Shown one piece after another: positions 23,176 through 35,627 of a stretch of 64,000 nt of DNA. The stretch is from assembly GCA_001600615.1 (NCBI GenBank), contig BCKK01000002.1, forward strand, positions 2,696,809 through 2,760,808, read 5' to 3'. The position numbers and the translations under genes are program-made. This DNA comes from Dioszegia crocea. Taxonomy: Eukaryota > Basidiomycota > Tremellomycetes > Tremellales > Bulleribasidiaceae. Position 1 is the first letter of the stretch; each line of letters starts with the position of its first letter. The notes under the pieces are model-generated. The model ran no database searches, was not told where the DNA came from, and worked only from the letters and a program-made list of their open reading frames with translations.

Positions 23176-26076
23176 ATGGAACGCGAACCCGATCATGTCA
23201 ACCCGGCCATGGACCGGTCATTCCTCACGGCCGACATTTCGGAGGTTGTTGACAAGATGACTCTGAACGAGAAGATCCAGCTACTTGCTGGGGACGGATG
23301 GTGGCAGTAAGTCTCATAGCCTCATCAACGCAGCCGGAAGCTTACCCAGCAGCACTTTCGCCTATCCTCATCTGAACATCCCTAGGTGAGTAACCTGGGA
23401 ACTCTGCCCGCAGGCTGCCGGTCTGGCTGACTTGATACAGTGTAAAGGTCACTGATGGACCGGCTGGTGCTCGTGGCGGCTCTGCGTACAACATGAGTGA
23501 GTTTGCAGTTCCAATTGCCCTAAGTCGAGGCTGATGTCCAGCTCCCGCTGTGTCTTTCCCCAACGCCACTTGCGTCGGCGCCACCTTCGATAAAGACCTG
23601 GCCTTCCAGATGGGACAGACCTTGGCCGCTGAAGCTAAGGCTCGAGGTGCCGTCTGTCTCCTAGCGCCTACCATCAACATCCAGCGTTCGCCCCTGGGTG
23701 GTCGAGCATTCGAGAGCTATGCCGAGGATCCGACTCTCAGCGGTGTCATTGCCGGCAGCTATGTGCAGGGTCTCCAGGGCGCCGGGGTCTCGGCCGCTAT
23801 CAAGCACTTTGTCTGCAATGGTGAGCTAGACCGCAGGCCGTTCCTGATCTTCAGACCAAGAGCATGACCGTATGGGTCAGGACTCCATCGTCCCTCCTCG
23901 AGCCCTCCGAGAAGTCTACCTCCGCCCATTCCAGATCGCCCACAAGATGGCTCAGCCATGGGGATACAGTGAGTCAATTCACCTTGTGCCACCGTACAAG
24001 GCTGACAATGTCAGTGACCTCGTATGCCAAACTTAACGGGACGCACTGCGCCGAGCACGACTGGCTGCTCGAAGACCTCCTCCGTGGCGAGTGGAAGCAC
24101 GAGGGCATCGTCATGTCTGACTGGACCGGAACCTACTCCGTATCGGAGGCCATCAATGCCGGACTGGATATCGAGTTCCCCGGCCCGGCAAGGTGGCGAA
24201 ACAAGGACCTCGTCAACCACTTGGTCACCGCCCACAAGATCGATAAACGACAGATCGATGTCCTGGCTACGCACATCTTGACCTGGGTCCAGAAGTTGGC
24301 GCAGAAGAACGAGGAGGTGGTATATGGGGAGAAGAAGGGAGAGGTGACTCGATGGGAAGCCAAGGAGGTCGACTCGGCACTTGTCAGACGGATCATCACT
24401 GAGGGGATCGTCTTGCTCAAGAACGACGAGGAGATTTTGCCAGTCAAGAAGGGCAAGGTCGCCATCATCGGTCCCAACGCCAAAGCCAAGGTCTTCACCG
24501 GTGGAGGATCAGCTCGACTCAACCCGGCTTGGAGCTCGACACCTTGGCAAGGCCTCGTCTCTGAGAAGCCGGACGGTGTTGATCTATCCTACGCCGTCGG
24601 TACGCTCACTGCCAAGTACGCTCCCCTCCTCGACGAGTGCTTCACCGCTTCGGATGGGTCTGTCGGATTTGACGCTTATCACTACCCCCTCACTGCGGAC
24701 GGCAAGCAGGCCGACAAGCATGTTGCCAACGACGTCCTCACCCGGTCTGAGATGCGGTTCAACAACTTCCAGCGGAACGGTCTGACCGACAACTTCTTCA
24801 CTGAGCTGAAGGCAACATTCACCAGTCCCATCACTGGCGAGTACGAGTTCTCCTTAACTTGCACCGGCAAGTTCTGGTTATACCTTGATGGCGAGGAGGT
24901 GATGGACATGAGTGCATACAAGGAGAAGGGACAGGCGTTCTACGGGAACGGCTCCCCAGAGACCAAGGTCAAGGTCAAGGTTCAAGAGGGAAAGGTAAGC
25001 TTAACTGTTTGCAACGCTGATGGGCAGAAATACCAAATCCGCGTTCTGCACGACACTCGTGGTCCCCCTCTCACCAGCGGCTCTTCTACCCTCGTCTACA
25101 ACGCCATGCGTATCGGCGCAGAGCCCGCCTACGAGCCCGACCAAGCCATCGAGGAAGCTGTCGCGCTTGCCAAGGCATCCGACACCGCCATTGTCGTCTG
25201 CGGTCTTAACCAGGACTGGGAGTCGGAAGGTGATGACCGGCCCGACCTCAATCTCCCCATGCGCAGCAATGAGCTTATCGAGCGTGTCGCTGCCGTCAAC
25301 CCCAATACCATCGTCGTCCTCCAAGGCGGCTCCGCCCTCGCCATGCCTTGGCTGTCCAAGGTCAAGGGTGTCGTCCAAGCCTGGTACGGTGGGTGCGAGA
25401 CCGGTACCGGTATCGCCGATATCGTCTACGGCAAAGTCAACCCCTCTGGTCGTCTGCCCGTCACTTTCCCAGCTCGGGAGGAGGACGTGCCGTCGTATCT
25501 CGCATACAAGTCGGCCGACACCATCACTCGGTACGAAGAGGGTATCTGGGTTGGCTACAAGCACTACAATGCCCGAAACATCGCCCCTCTTTTCCCCTTC
25601 GGTTACGGTTTGAGCTACACCACCTTCGAGTACTCTGACCTGGCAATCACCTCCGTCAGCAAGCCCAAGGGTACCTCGGCCGGCGAGTGGGAGTTGAAGG
25701 CAAAGGTCAAGGTGACCAACACGGGCAAAGTGGCCGGGAGCCATTCGGTCCATTTCTACACCCAGCCTCCGCCAGAGGGTGCCATGAGCCTCAAGCACCC
25801 CAAGAGGACCCTGCAGGCGTTTGGCAAAGTTCACGGGCTGCAACCGGGGAAGAGCGAGGTGGTGGAGATTACACTTGACAAGTGTGAGTAGAGCCTTGAT
25901 TCTGATATATGGTCAGTGCTGACTTTCCAGACGCCATCTCCCATTGGGATGAACGCTTCAACAAGTGGTGTGCCGAGCCTGGTACTTGGGGTCTTGTGGT
26001 CGGATATGACGCGAGCAAGACGTATGGTCAGGAGACGTTCGAGGTGGGCAAGGGACTGAGCTGGTCGGGGCTTTAG
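23176..26076 (+). CDS. GH3 beta-glucosidase with PA14 insert
   Basis: Glycoside hydrolase family 3 enzyme, releasing terminal beta-linked glucose from glucosides. Seven exons (23176-23306, 23353-23385, 23441-23496, 23542-23820, 23855-23968, 24015-25883, 25931-26076), 875 residues. The N-terminal barrel has MTLNEKIQLLAGDGWWHTFA, VTDGPAGARGG, APTINIQRSPLGGRAFESYA and KHFVCNDQEHDR. The nucleophile Asp lies in GIVMSDWTGTY. The second domain has VLLKNDEEILPVKKGKVAIIG. A PA14 module sits inside it (NFFTELKATFTSPITGEYEF to FWLYLDGEEVMD), then CGLNQDWESEGDDRPDLNLP and the C-terminal fibronectin-like domain (PLFPFGYGLSYTTFEYSDL). This is the usual fungal long GH3 plan. No signal peptide is visible at the start MEREPDHVNPAMDRSF, so an intracellular enzyme is likely. 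Confidence 0.93.
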
Positions 26077-26442
26077 GAGAAGAACAACAAAAAGGGCAGG
26101 CAGGGACCGGATTCTGGAACTTGGGGTAATCTTTGGAATGCAGCTTTGCTCAGGATGTCATATATTGCGATGACACACAGATTGTACTCGAGACTCGGGC
26201 CTTGTTAAGCTTATAGCCCGGTCTACGAGCTATCATCTTGGCTATCATATATCATGGCAGATCCACCAATGATAAGTCTGGGCTGAAGGGTTACGTTATG
26301 CACGGCGACTGCCGCCATTGTCGTGCGGGTGCCTGAATCCAACTTCCCCACCGACTTTCTACTCGACTTTGCATTCCTCCATTCTACACATCATCCCATA
26401 TACCTCCCCCTTCCACCTTACACAGAAAAACAACCACTCACA
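26077..26442. other. intergenic, enolase promoter
   Basis: 366 bases before the enolase ATG, pyrimidine-rich in its last 100 bases, as expected of a strongly expressed fungal gene. No ORF supported. Confidence 0.45.
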
Positions 26443-28615
<2,173 letters not shown>

Positions 28616-28867
28616 GCGCGAGTTGGGTTGGATTATGAGAAAATGGTGCCATCTCGACTATAGAGAGATTGAATGCATGATTTTGGCAATGCCCTTCTGA
28701 GTTCCCCAGCTACAGATTGAATACGGGAATGCTGTCGTCTCAAACGTGCCAGCTCAGTACTGCATCACATACATACAGGTAGCTAATTCACAGATCACCT
28801 ATCTTTCTTGACCTTACTTTCGACAGTCCCTAATCCTAATATACCCTGCAATTACCAAGACTACACC

Positions 28868-30088
28868 CTAAGCCTTGGTCTTCTTCTTTGCCGCCTCTCC
28901 CTCACCCTCAGCAGCCGCCTCCCTCTTCTTAGTGGCAGCGCTCTTGCTCTCGGGCTTCTTGGTCTCCTCCTTCTTGCTCGCCGGCTTGGCCTTGCTAGCG
29001 GGCTTAGCGGCGGGCTCTGCCTTCTTTGACGCGGGTTTCGCCTTGGATTTGGGAGCAGCAGTCTCCTCGTCGTCACCCTCCTTCTCCTCCTCGATCGTGT
29101 CCTTCTTCTTCGCGTCCGCCTTCTTGGCAGCAGCCGAAGCCGGCTTCTTCGCATCCGCCTTGGTGTCCTTGTCCGCCGCCGCCTCCTTCTTGGATGCAGG
29201 CTTCTTGGTCTCCGTCTTGTCCGCCGCCTTCTTGGAAGCGGGCTTCTTACTCTCCTCCTCCTTCTTGGAGGCCGGTGCAGCCTTCTTGCTGGCAGGCTTC
29301 TTGTCCGCCTTCTCCTTGTCCGCCTTCTCCTTAGCCGCGGTAGCAGCCTCCTCCTTCTCCTTCTTGTCCGATGCGGCCTTGGCAGCTCGGCTCGAGGGCT
29401 TCCGGCCTCCAGACTCCTCCTCGCCCTCGGCCGCCTTCTTGTCCTCGGACTTGTGCTCCGGCTCGCCCTTCTTGGGCTCGTTCTTGGATCCGGCCTCGTT
29501 CTCGTAACCGCCGCCCTGAGACTCGTATTCCTTCGCTATCTTGGTGGCCTAAAGCTTCAGTACAGGATGACAAGGCGGAGATGTTGGCGGGGAGAAGAAG
29601 GAGGAGGAGAAGAAGAAGCGGGATGAAGACAGTGACTCGCGACACAAGCTAGAAGTGGGAAATCCAAACAAAGACGCGATCGACGCGTGAGGAAGGAAGG
29701 AAGGAATCGGGAATAGGGGTGTATTGATAGCTCGATTCCGATATGCAAGAGGACTGATTCTCCCCTCTTCAGATCATAGGCTTGAAGTAACACCTTAGTA
29801 CAGGAAAAATAGCTTACCTTCCACGCGGCCATCTGACCGGCTCCCGATCCATCCTTGTTGGTCTCGCCCTTGATCTCTACGACGCGTCAGCTGTCAATCG
29901 TTACGGTTTGATCGAAGTGAAGTGTTGGATGTGAGCTAGATGGTCGAAGTTCGCTTTGCGAGCGCGTTGCTGACTATAACATGTATCGCGACACGACACA
30001 TGACGCGGAAGGAAGACAACAACAACTTACTCTCGGTGATCTCATCGTGGAGCTTGCTGTCCGTGGGCTTTCCTTTGGTAGACGGCAT
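28868..30088 (-). CDS. Lys/Ala-rich basic protein with PASKK repeats, about 265 aa
   Basis: Not recognised as a named gene. Three exons: 30088-30031 (MPSTKGKPTDSKLHDEITE), 29876-29818 (IKGETNKDGSGAGQMAAWK) and 29548-28868. A short conserved-looking N-terminal part ends ATKIAKEYESQGGGYENEAG. The remaining 200 residues are almost only Lys, Ala, Glu, Ser, Pro and Asp, with repeated PASKK blocks (KKPASKKAA, KPASKK and variants) and an end EGEGEAAKKKTKA. Composition resembles histone H1 tails and other basic nuclear proteins, so a chromatin or nucleic-acid role is an inference. The long open frame on the plus strand here (28875-29507) is an antisense shadow of the repeat. The introns (about 155 and 270 nt) are longer than average. 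Confidence 0.75.
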
Positions 30089-31521
30089 ATCTGCGTGTGT
30101 GTATGTTGATGGGGTGTGAAGTAATAAGGGGGATGGTTGTGGATGATGTTGGAAGTGAGTAGTGTGATGGGAGAGAAGAGAATGGGGCTGGGGGGAGGGG
30201 ATGTTGGTCTGGCCATGGCTCTCTCTCGCGTTCATTTGACGTCACCTGTCAACAAACAGCTAGGCGGGGATCGCCGCTTCACTTCCCCTTCGTGGCGGTG
30301 GCCTGGATGTGGCACTTTGCTAGAGGCAGTTGCTGCTTGCATGATCCTTGTATGCGACCTGTATCTTATCTCGACTGAGCTTGGTGATTTCTGGGCGCTA
30401 ACTCATAGAGGCTTCATAGAGGCGAGATCATACATTTCGAGAGCGGAGCTATATGACGCGGAAATCATTAATGGTTGTCCTCCTGTCGGAGCATGCAGCC
30501 GCCAGCGGTCTGCTGAGTGATTGAAGCGGCTGAAGGTTGTATACAGGAACTAGACCACTAGTCACTCGAGAGAACAGCGGATCGTGAGACTAAAACTCTC
30601 ACGTAAAACGTAGTGGAGACACTCCATAGGACCATTCTGTCATATCAGGCGGACATGTGGGCTCATGTCGGTGCGCGCTAGTCACCAGACTGCGGCCTCC
30701 TGGTGTGTGGTCAGGCCTAAGTGATATGTTCAGGTATCTGAACACTTGATCGAAGCGCCTGGGTCCATCTGGGCAACACCAAGGGTTGGAGATTGGCAGA
30801 TCGTGGCCCGGACCGTCACCCGGCAGTTACTAACAGTACGAGTAATCGGGTCTGACCTGGGCACGTTCCTGAGAGGCACGAGGCACATAAAACCCACGAT
30901 GGTCAGATCGTAGAGGATCTCAAGCAAGTCAGCACGCTGAGACTACAGTCATAGCCTTTCTCAGATCCGAAACATTAGCACGATAGTTAGATACAACATC
31001 GCGTGTAAACACCAATCATCAGGTGTGAGTAGAGTTTTGCAGTGAGGCACACGGATAGTAGGGAGCAGGACTGTGCGACTCGATACTGCGATAAGGTGTA
31101 TCATGTGGGCGTCCGTCGACTACAACTTGATGAGAAGTAGAACCTCAAACCTTTAAATCCGGGCCGCCGAGGAGTGGCCAAGCTAAAGCCGACTCTTGCT
31201 GAGGCTATGAGAGAACAGCTAGGTCAAGCAAGTCAGCCAGATGTAGGAGCTCTGTGTCCAACCTGTTCATCAATCTCGTGGTCAGCAATTGCGCGCAGCA
31301 GTCGATAAGGCTCGCATGGCGGGAAGTGGCAATTAACAAGCTTGACCAGTGAAGTGCCACACTGCCACACTCGATTCGCCACTCGCGGGGATATAAGCAG
31401 CGGCTAATCCCGCATTCCTTTGGCCAAACCGCGTCCAATTCGTCCCCTCTCTCCCATCCTCCATCATCCTCATTCAATCCCCGCTTCATACATGTTATCA
31501 TAGCCAAAGAGCAGGCGAGGG
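30089..31521. other. intergenic, no gene seen
   Basis: 1.4 kb between the divergent Lys-rich gene and GID8. Only short ORFs without domains, splice support or good composition. No tRNA-like T-loop sequence was spotted by eye, though a small RNA gene cannot be excluded. Confidence 0.5.
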
Positions 31522-32825
31522 ATGGCGTCAAATACCGTGAGTGTGCTTTCTACCACTGTCACCTATCGCCAGGTTTCCATGCCGGGCCATCAGCTGACCT
31601 AATCAGGCCTCCCGTTCTGCTCCTGTCCCCATCCAAGCGCAGATCGATCCCTCACGATGGGAGCGCGCAATGAACGAGGCTGAGATCGATAAAACGTAAG
31701 TCCCCCATCCTCGGATCGGTTTGAAAATTTTCGTTTAACGTCTTTCTATCCCTTTCCCTCACCCTTCTCGGATGAGACTTAAAGCAAGTGGGAATCTCTC
31801 CGACCAAAAGCTGCGGACAACCCAATCATTATGCATCTCTGACTCCTTCCATCCCTCATCTGTAGTTTCCGCCGTGTCGTCGAGGCAGTTTGGAAAGTTG
31901 GCTGACAAAAGCTACAGGGACCTCAATGCCATGATTCTCGACTACCTCCTTCTTGAGGGCTTCCCTGACGCAGCTGTCGAGTTCGCTCGCGAGACAGGCC
32001 TCCCTGCGGATGTTGACCACGCCACCATCCAGGAGCGTATGGAGATCCAGGAGGCGGTTGAAGAGGGAAGAGTGGAGGAGGCCGTGCGAAGAGTGAACGA
32101 GCTTGATCCCGAGGTGAGTTGAGCTTGGGGCTTGCGAAGAATTTTGCGACCTCTCTCCCGACCTTTTCTCCTCCCTTCTCCACCCACCCCAAGGATTATA
32201 CAATCATGCACCACGCTTAGCCCGCATCTTGCGTGGCCATGCGGAAACAACCTGATTTACAGACCTGATATGAGGGGCAACCTATCCTACCTGTTTTGAT
32301 GATTCTTCATTTGTCGAGATCTCTGCTGACATGTAGATCCTTGACACCAACCCTCCCCTCCTGTTCCACCTCCACCTCCTCCGTCTCATCGAATTGATCC
32401 GCACCGATCAACTCGACGCAGCTCTCGAGTTTGCAACTACTGAGCTAGCTCCTCGTGGTGCACAGAACCCCGAGTTCCTCTCCGATCTCGAGAAGACAAT
32501 GTCATTATTGGCCTTCCCCGACCTCGCCAAGTTCTCCGACGACTCTGCCCATCACCCTACTCTCCCACCTGCCACCGCCGAGCTCTTCGCCGATCCCGCT
32601 TTTGCACCCATCAGCCAACTCATGCGTCGCAGTCAACGGGTCAAAGTCGCCCGAGAGTTGAACGCGGCTATCCTCGAGAGCCAAGGTCTGGGTATGGAGA
32701 CCAAGTTGGGCGGCCTGGTCAGGTTGATGAGCTGGGGTGAGGACCGACTGGAGCAGGCTGGCTTCGTAGTCCCAGGCGGTGAGCGGGGTTGGGCCGCTTC
32801 GGTTTTGAAGGAGGAATTGAAGTGA
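31522..32825 (+). CDS. gid8: GID8/TWA1-type subunit of the GID (CTLH) ubiquitin ligase
   Basis: Scaffold subunit of the GID/CTLH E3 ligase, which in yeast degrades gluconeogenic enzymes. Four exons (31522-31536, 31607-31695, 31918-32113, 32337-32825), 262 residues. The short N-terminus ends SRWERAMNEAEIDKT. A LisH motif follows (DLNAMILDYLLLEGFPDAAV), then a CTLH domain (ATIQERMEIQEAVEEGRVEE, then LLRLIELIRTDQLDAALEFA) and the CRA part (LSDLEKTMSLLAFPD, then QRVKVARELNAAIL). Order and length match the family. Two introns (222 and 223 nt) are long for this genome. Confidence 0.92.
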
Positions 32826-33160
32826 GAGTTGTTCATTAGCTTTGTAGTTGTAGTCCAAGTTGTAAGCTCAGCGTTGACAACATTATGTATATAACATGAC
32901 TCCAAGCCTACTACATGAGATGAACAGCCCGAGACGGTCGACCGAGAACCATGTTGCGCTTGTGCTTGGCCGTCGGATCTACGCGACTCCGCCCCGGGCC
33001 GGCGCGGCCGGTGCAAATGAATTTGTGAGCGAGTCATATGTCCAGCGACCACTGTCAATGAGCTGCTCACTTGTGCCATGTTCCCGCAGCCAGCGCCAAG
33101 ATATACTGTGAAGAAGACTGTGCATAGACTGACCGCCGGCGAAAATCGACATCACTCATT
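32826..33160. other. intergenic
   Basis: 335 bases between GID8 and the MFS transporter on the same strand; GC-rich patch near 32990. No gene. Confidence 0.4.
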
Positions 33161-34992
33161 ATGAGTCCAGACCCGAGGACTCGGGCATCTTCCTCGACCA
33201 CCACGCTGGATCGTCAATGTGCCGTACTTCCGCAAGTCACCTCATCGCGCAGAGAGCATGTCGGCGATGACTCGGATCGGTTCAATGACAAAGATGGAAG
33301 GGAGGTGGACGAAACGAAGGATAAGATGAGAGACATACCCCTACGGACGCTAGGAGACGGCCCCGTCGGACCTGCTGAGGCCATCCAGAATGCCGAGAAG
33401 GCAGAGATGAAACGGAGAGCAATTGGGAAAGATGAGGATATGGGTTATGTAGAGCCTGGTCTGAAGGGATGGCTGAATCTCCTAGGCGTGAGTATCAAAA
33501 AATGTTTCAGTTTGACCGGAGCTGATACCTCCTCTAGGCCGTCCTCGTCAACTCCATATGCTGTTAGTTGCCGAGCTCCAACTGAAGCGATAAACCCATG
33601 CTGATCATCTCAGACGGCATGACCAACTCCTACGGCGTCTTCCAGGAATACTACACCATCACCTACCCACCTACCGTCGCTTCCGGCGCGACCGCTGTCT
33701 CTTGGATCGGCACCGTTCAATTCTGGCTGTGTCCTCTGCTCGGCTGTATCTCTGGTCCACTATTCGACGCCGGTTATCTAAAGTCGTTGGTTGGGGTAGG
33801 CGGAGGGTTATACGTCTTCTCCCTTATGATGACATCGCTCGCCAAGGAATACTACCAATTCCTGCTTGCACACGGGTTCGGCGTGGGGATAGGCATGGGT
33901 CTGATCTTCTCGCCTAGCGTATCGACCTTATCGCACCATTTTGGAAGGAGTAGATGGCGAACATTGGCATATGGATGTCAGGCCAGCGGGAGTAGTTTGG
34001 CCGGTATCGTCTTTCCGGTACTGTTGAGGCAGCTGATCCCAGCCGTGGGTTTTGCTTGGTCCATGCGGATATGTAAGTGATTGAGGCCTATCTTTAGGCG
34101 AGCTGTGCTGAGACATCGCAGTGGGATTCATCGTCCTTGTTATAGTCATTTGTGCCTTCTTCTTCCTGTCAAGAGTACATCCGCCGCGGAAAGAATTGGC
34201 TCTCCTCAGCCCGGCAGTCTGTATGTGACCTCCGTCTTCGCTAAAAGGGTACCCAGGCTGATCTCCATAGTCCATAATAAGGCCTACACTGTCTACGTAC
34301 TCGGAGCGGGTCTGGGATCTCTGGCAATGTCAGTCTGGGTATCATCATTCAGCAGCAGGGCGACACTGACGATCAGATACGCCCCCCTCACATTTGGCGC
34401 GACATACATGAGAGCGCAAGGCTTCGATCCAGGACTGAGCTTCTATGCGTGAGTGTTCTCCGTTCCCTCCGCCTGATGAAACAAGCTGATGTTCCAGCGT
34501 TGCTATAGGGAACGGCTGCTCCATCTTCGGGCGTATAATCCCCCTCATGATCGCCCAAAAAGTCGGTACAATCAACATGTTCACCCTATTTGCTTTGATC
34601 AGCGGGACGATGCTCTTCTTATGGACGACGGCAAAGACCGTACAGGGTTTCTTGATCTATCAGGCCTTCTACGGTGTCGCAAGTGGTATGTCCCCCTTTT
34701 CCACTCAGTTCATACGAGCTGAATCGAAGGTGCCTACGCTGCTTCTCTCAATCCTGGCGCAGCATCCTTTGCCCCCGAAGCCAATCAGTCCGGCCTCTAC
34801 CTCGGCATGTGCTTCTTCACAACTGCGTGGTTCTGGCTCCCCGGGACCCCAGCGACTGCGGCACTCATACAGGGCAAAACGGACTATCTGCCCGCGTCGA
34901 TCTTTTGTGGGTGCGCGGTGCTGGGTGGAGGCGTGATTCTTATGGGAGCAAGATTTATGAGGGCAAAGCAAGTAGGGAGTAAATGGGTCTGA
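33161..34992 (+). CDS. MFS transporter, monocarboxylate-type
   Basis: Predicted plasma-membrane transporter of the fungal MCT-like MFS branch; substrate unknown. Start MSPDPRTRASSSTTTLDRQ. About 100 hydrophilic residues precede the first membrane segment (GLKGWLNLLGAVLVNSICYG). The branch motif MTNSYGVFQEYY is typical of fungal monocarboxylate-type proteins. Then follow WIGTVQFWLCPLLGCISGPL, GFGVGIGMGLIFSPSVSTLS, the loop HHFGRSRWRTLAYGCQASGS and LIPAVGFAWSMRI. After a charged loop the second half has APLTFGATYMRAQGF, FYAVAIGNGCSIFGRIIPLM, MLFLWTTAKTVQGFLIYQAF and GLYLGMCFFTTAWFWLPGTP, ending KQVGSKWV. About 12 segments, 8 or so exons. A Zn2Cys6 regulator gene follows downstream on the same strand, which may or may not control it. 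Confidence 0.88.
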
Positions 34993-35627
34993 GGATATCT
35001 GTACTACAACTGTCGTTCCGGTAATGATCTTCATGAACGACATGCTTTAGAATGCAAGATCACCGCCGCTCCCTGCTTGCCCCAAGCCTGTCTGTCGCAA
35101 GCAGCGATCCCTCAACCGATCAGAGCCGATCCCGACATCCTTTTAGCATACTGTACGGACCCCTATCTCCACCCAGCCACAACTACATCCCCCACTGCCC
35201 TCCATACAGTATACATGACAACCTCATGGTTGTCATAGCCAACAACGACGCCGGCTAACCTATGTCAGGGTCGAAGTTGGAAATGAAATTAGATACTGTG
35301 ACTATCATCAGGCTGTCTCGCGACTAACAGCGATCTGACCTACATCTTTTACCTTGCTGCGACACCCAGCAAGGCAAGAGGCCAAGCTCAGCGCACTGAA
35401 TGAACAAGACGCGTCTACACGTGGCAGCGGATGTTTCAGATTTGCATCCGAGCCGAAAGCGGTGTGTGTCCGTGTTTCATTGAACCGGGACGCGGGCCGG
35501 GTGATTTGCCTGTGATTGCCGGTAGGATTACGAGAACGGTAACGAGAAGAGATCTCCCTTCCTCGGCCTTCTCAAAGCTGCAAAAGATTCAAAGAAGGCA
35601 AAGTCACGAACGATTGTGATATGAACC
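34993..35627. other. intergenic upstream of the Zn2Cys6 gene
   Basis: 635 bases. Short unsupported ORFs only. It holds the 3' end of the transporter gene and the promoter of the regulator. Confidence 0.45.

Noticed and set aside
25001..25843. 280-codon open frame on the minus strand
   Set aside because: It lies antisense to a conserved part of the GH3 gene and reads as a codon-bias shadow.
28875..29507. 210-codon open frame on the plus strand, Phe/Ala/Ser-rich
   Set aside because: It is the antisense of the Lys/Ala-rich repeat tract; the hydrophobic look comes from reversed AAG codons.
30089..31521. Possible tRNA or small RNA gene in the long intergenic region
   Set aside because: No B-box/T-loop-like sequence or paired stems could be seen by eye; needs a covariance-model scan.
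32505..33079. Overlapping minus-strand open frames across the GID8 3' end
   Set aside because: They lie antisense to a conserved CTLH/CRA domain and have no features of their own.
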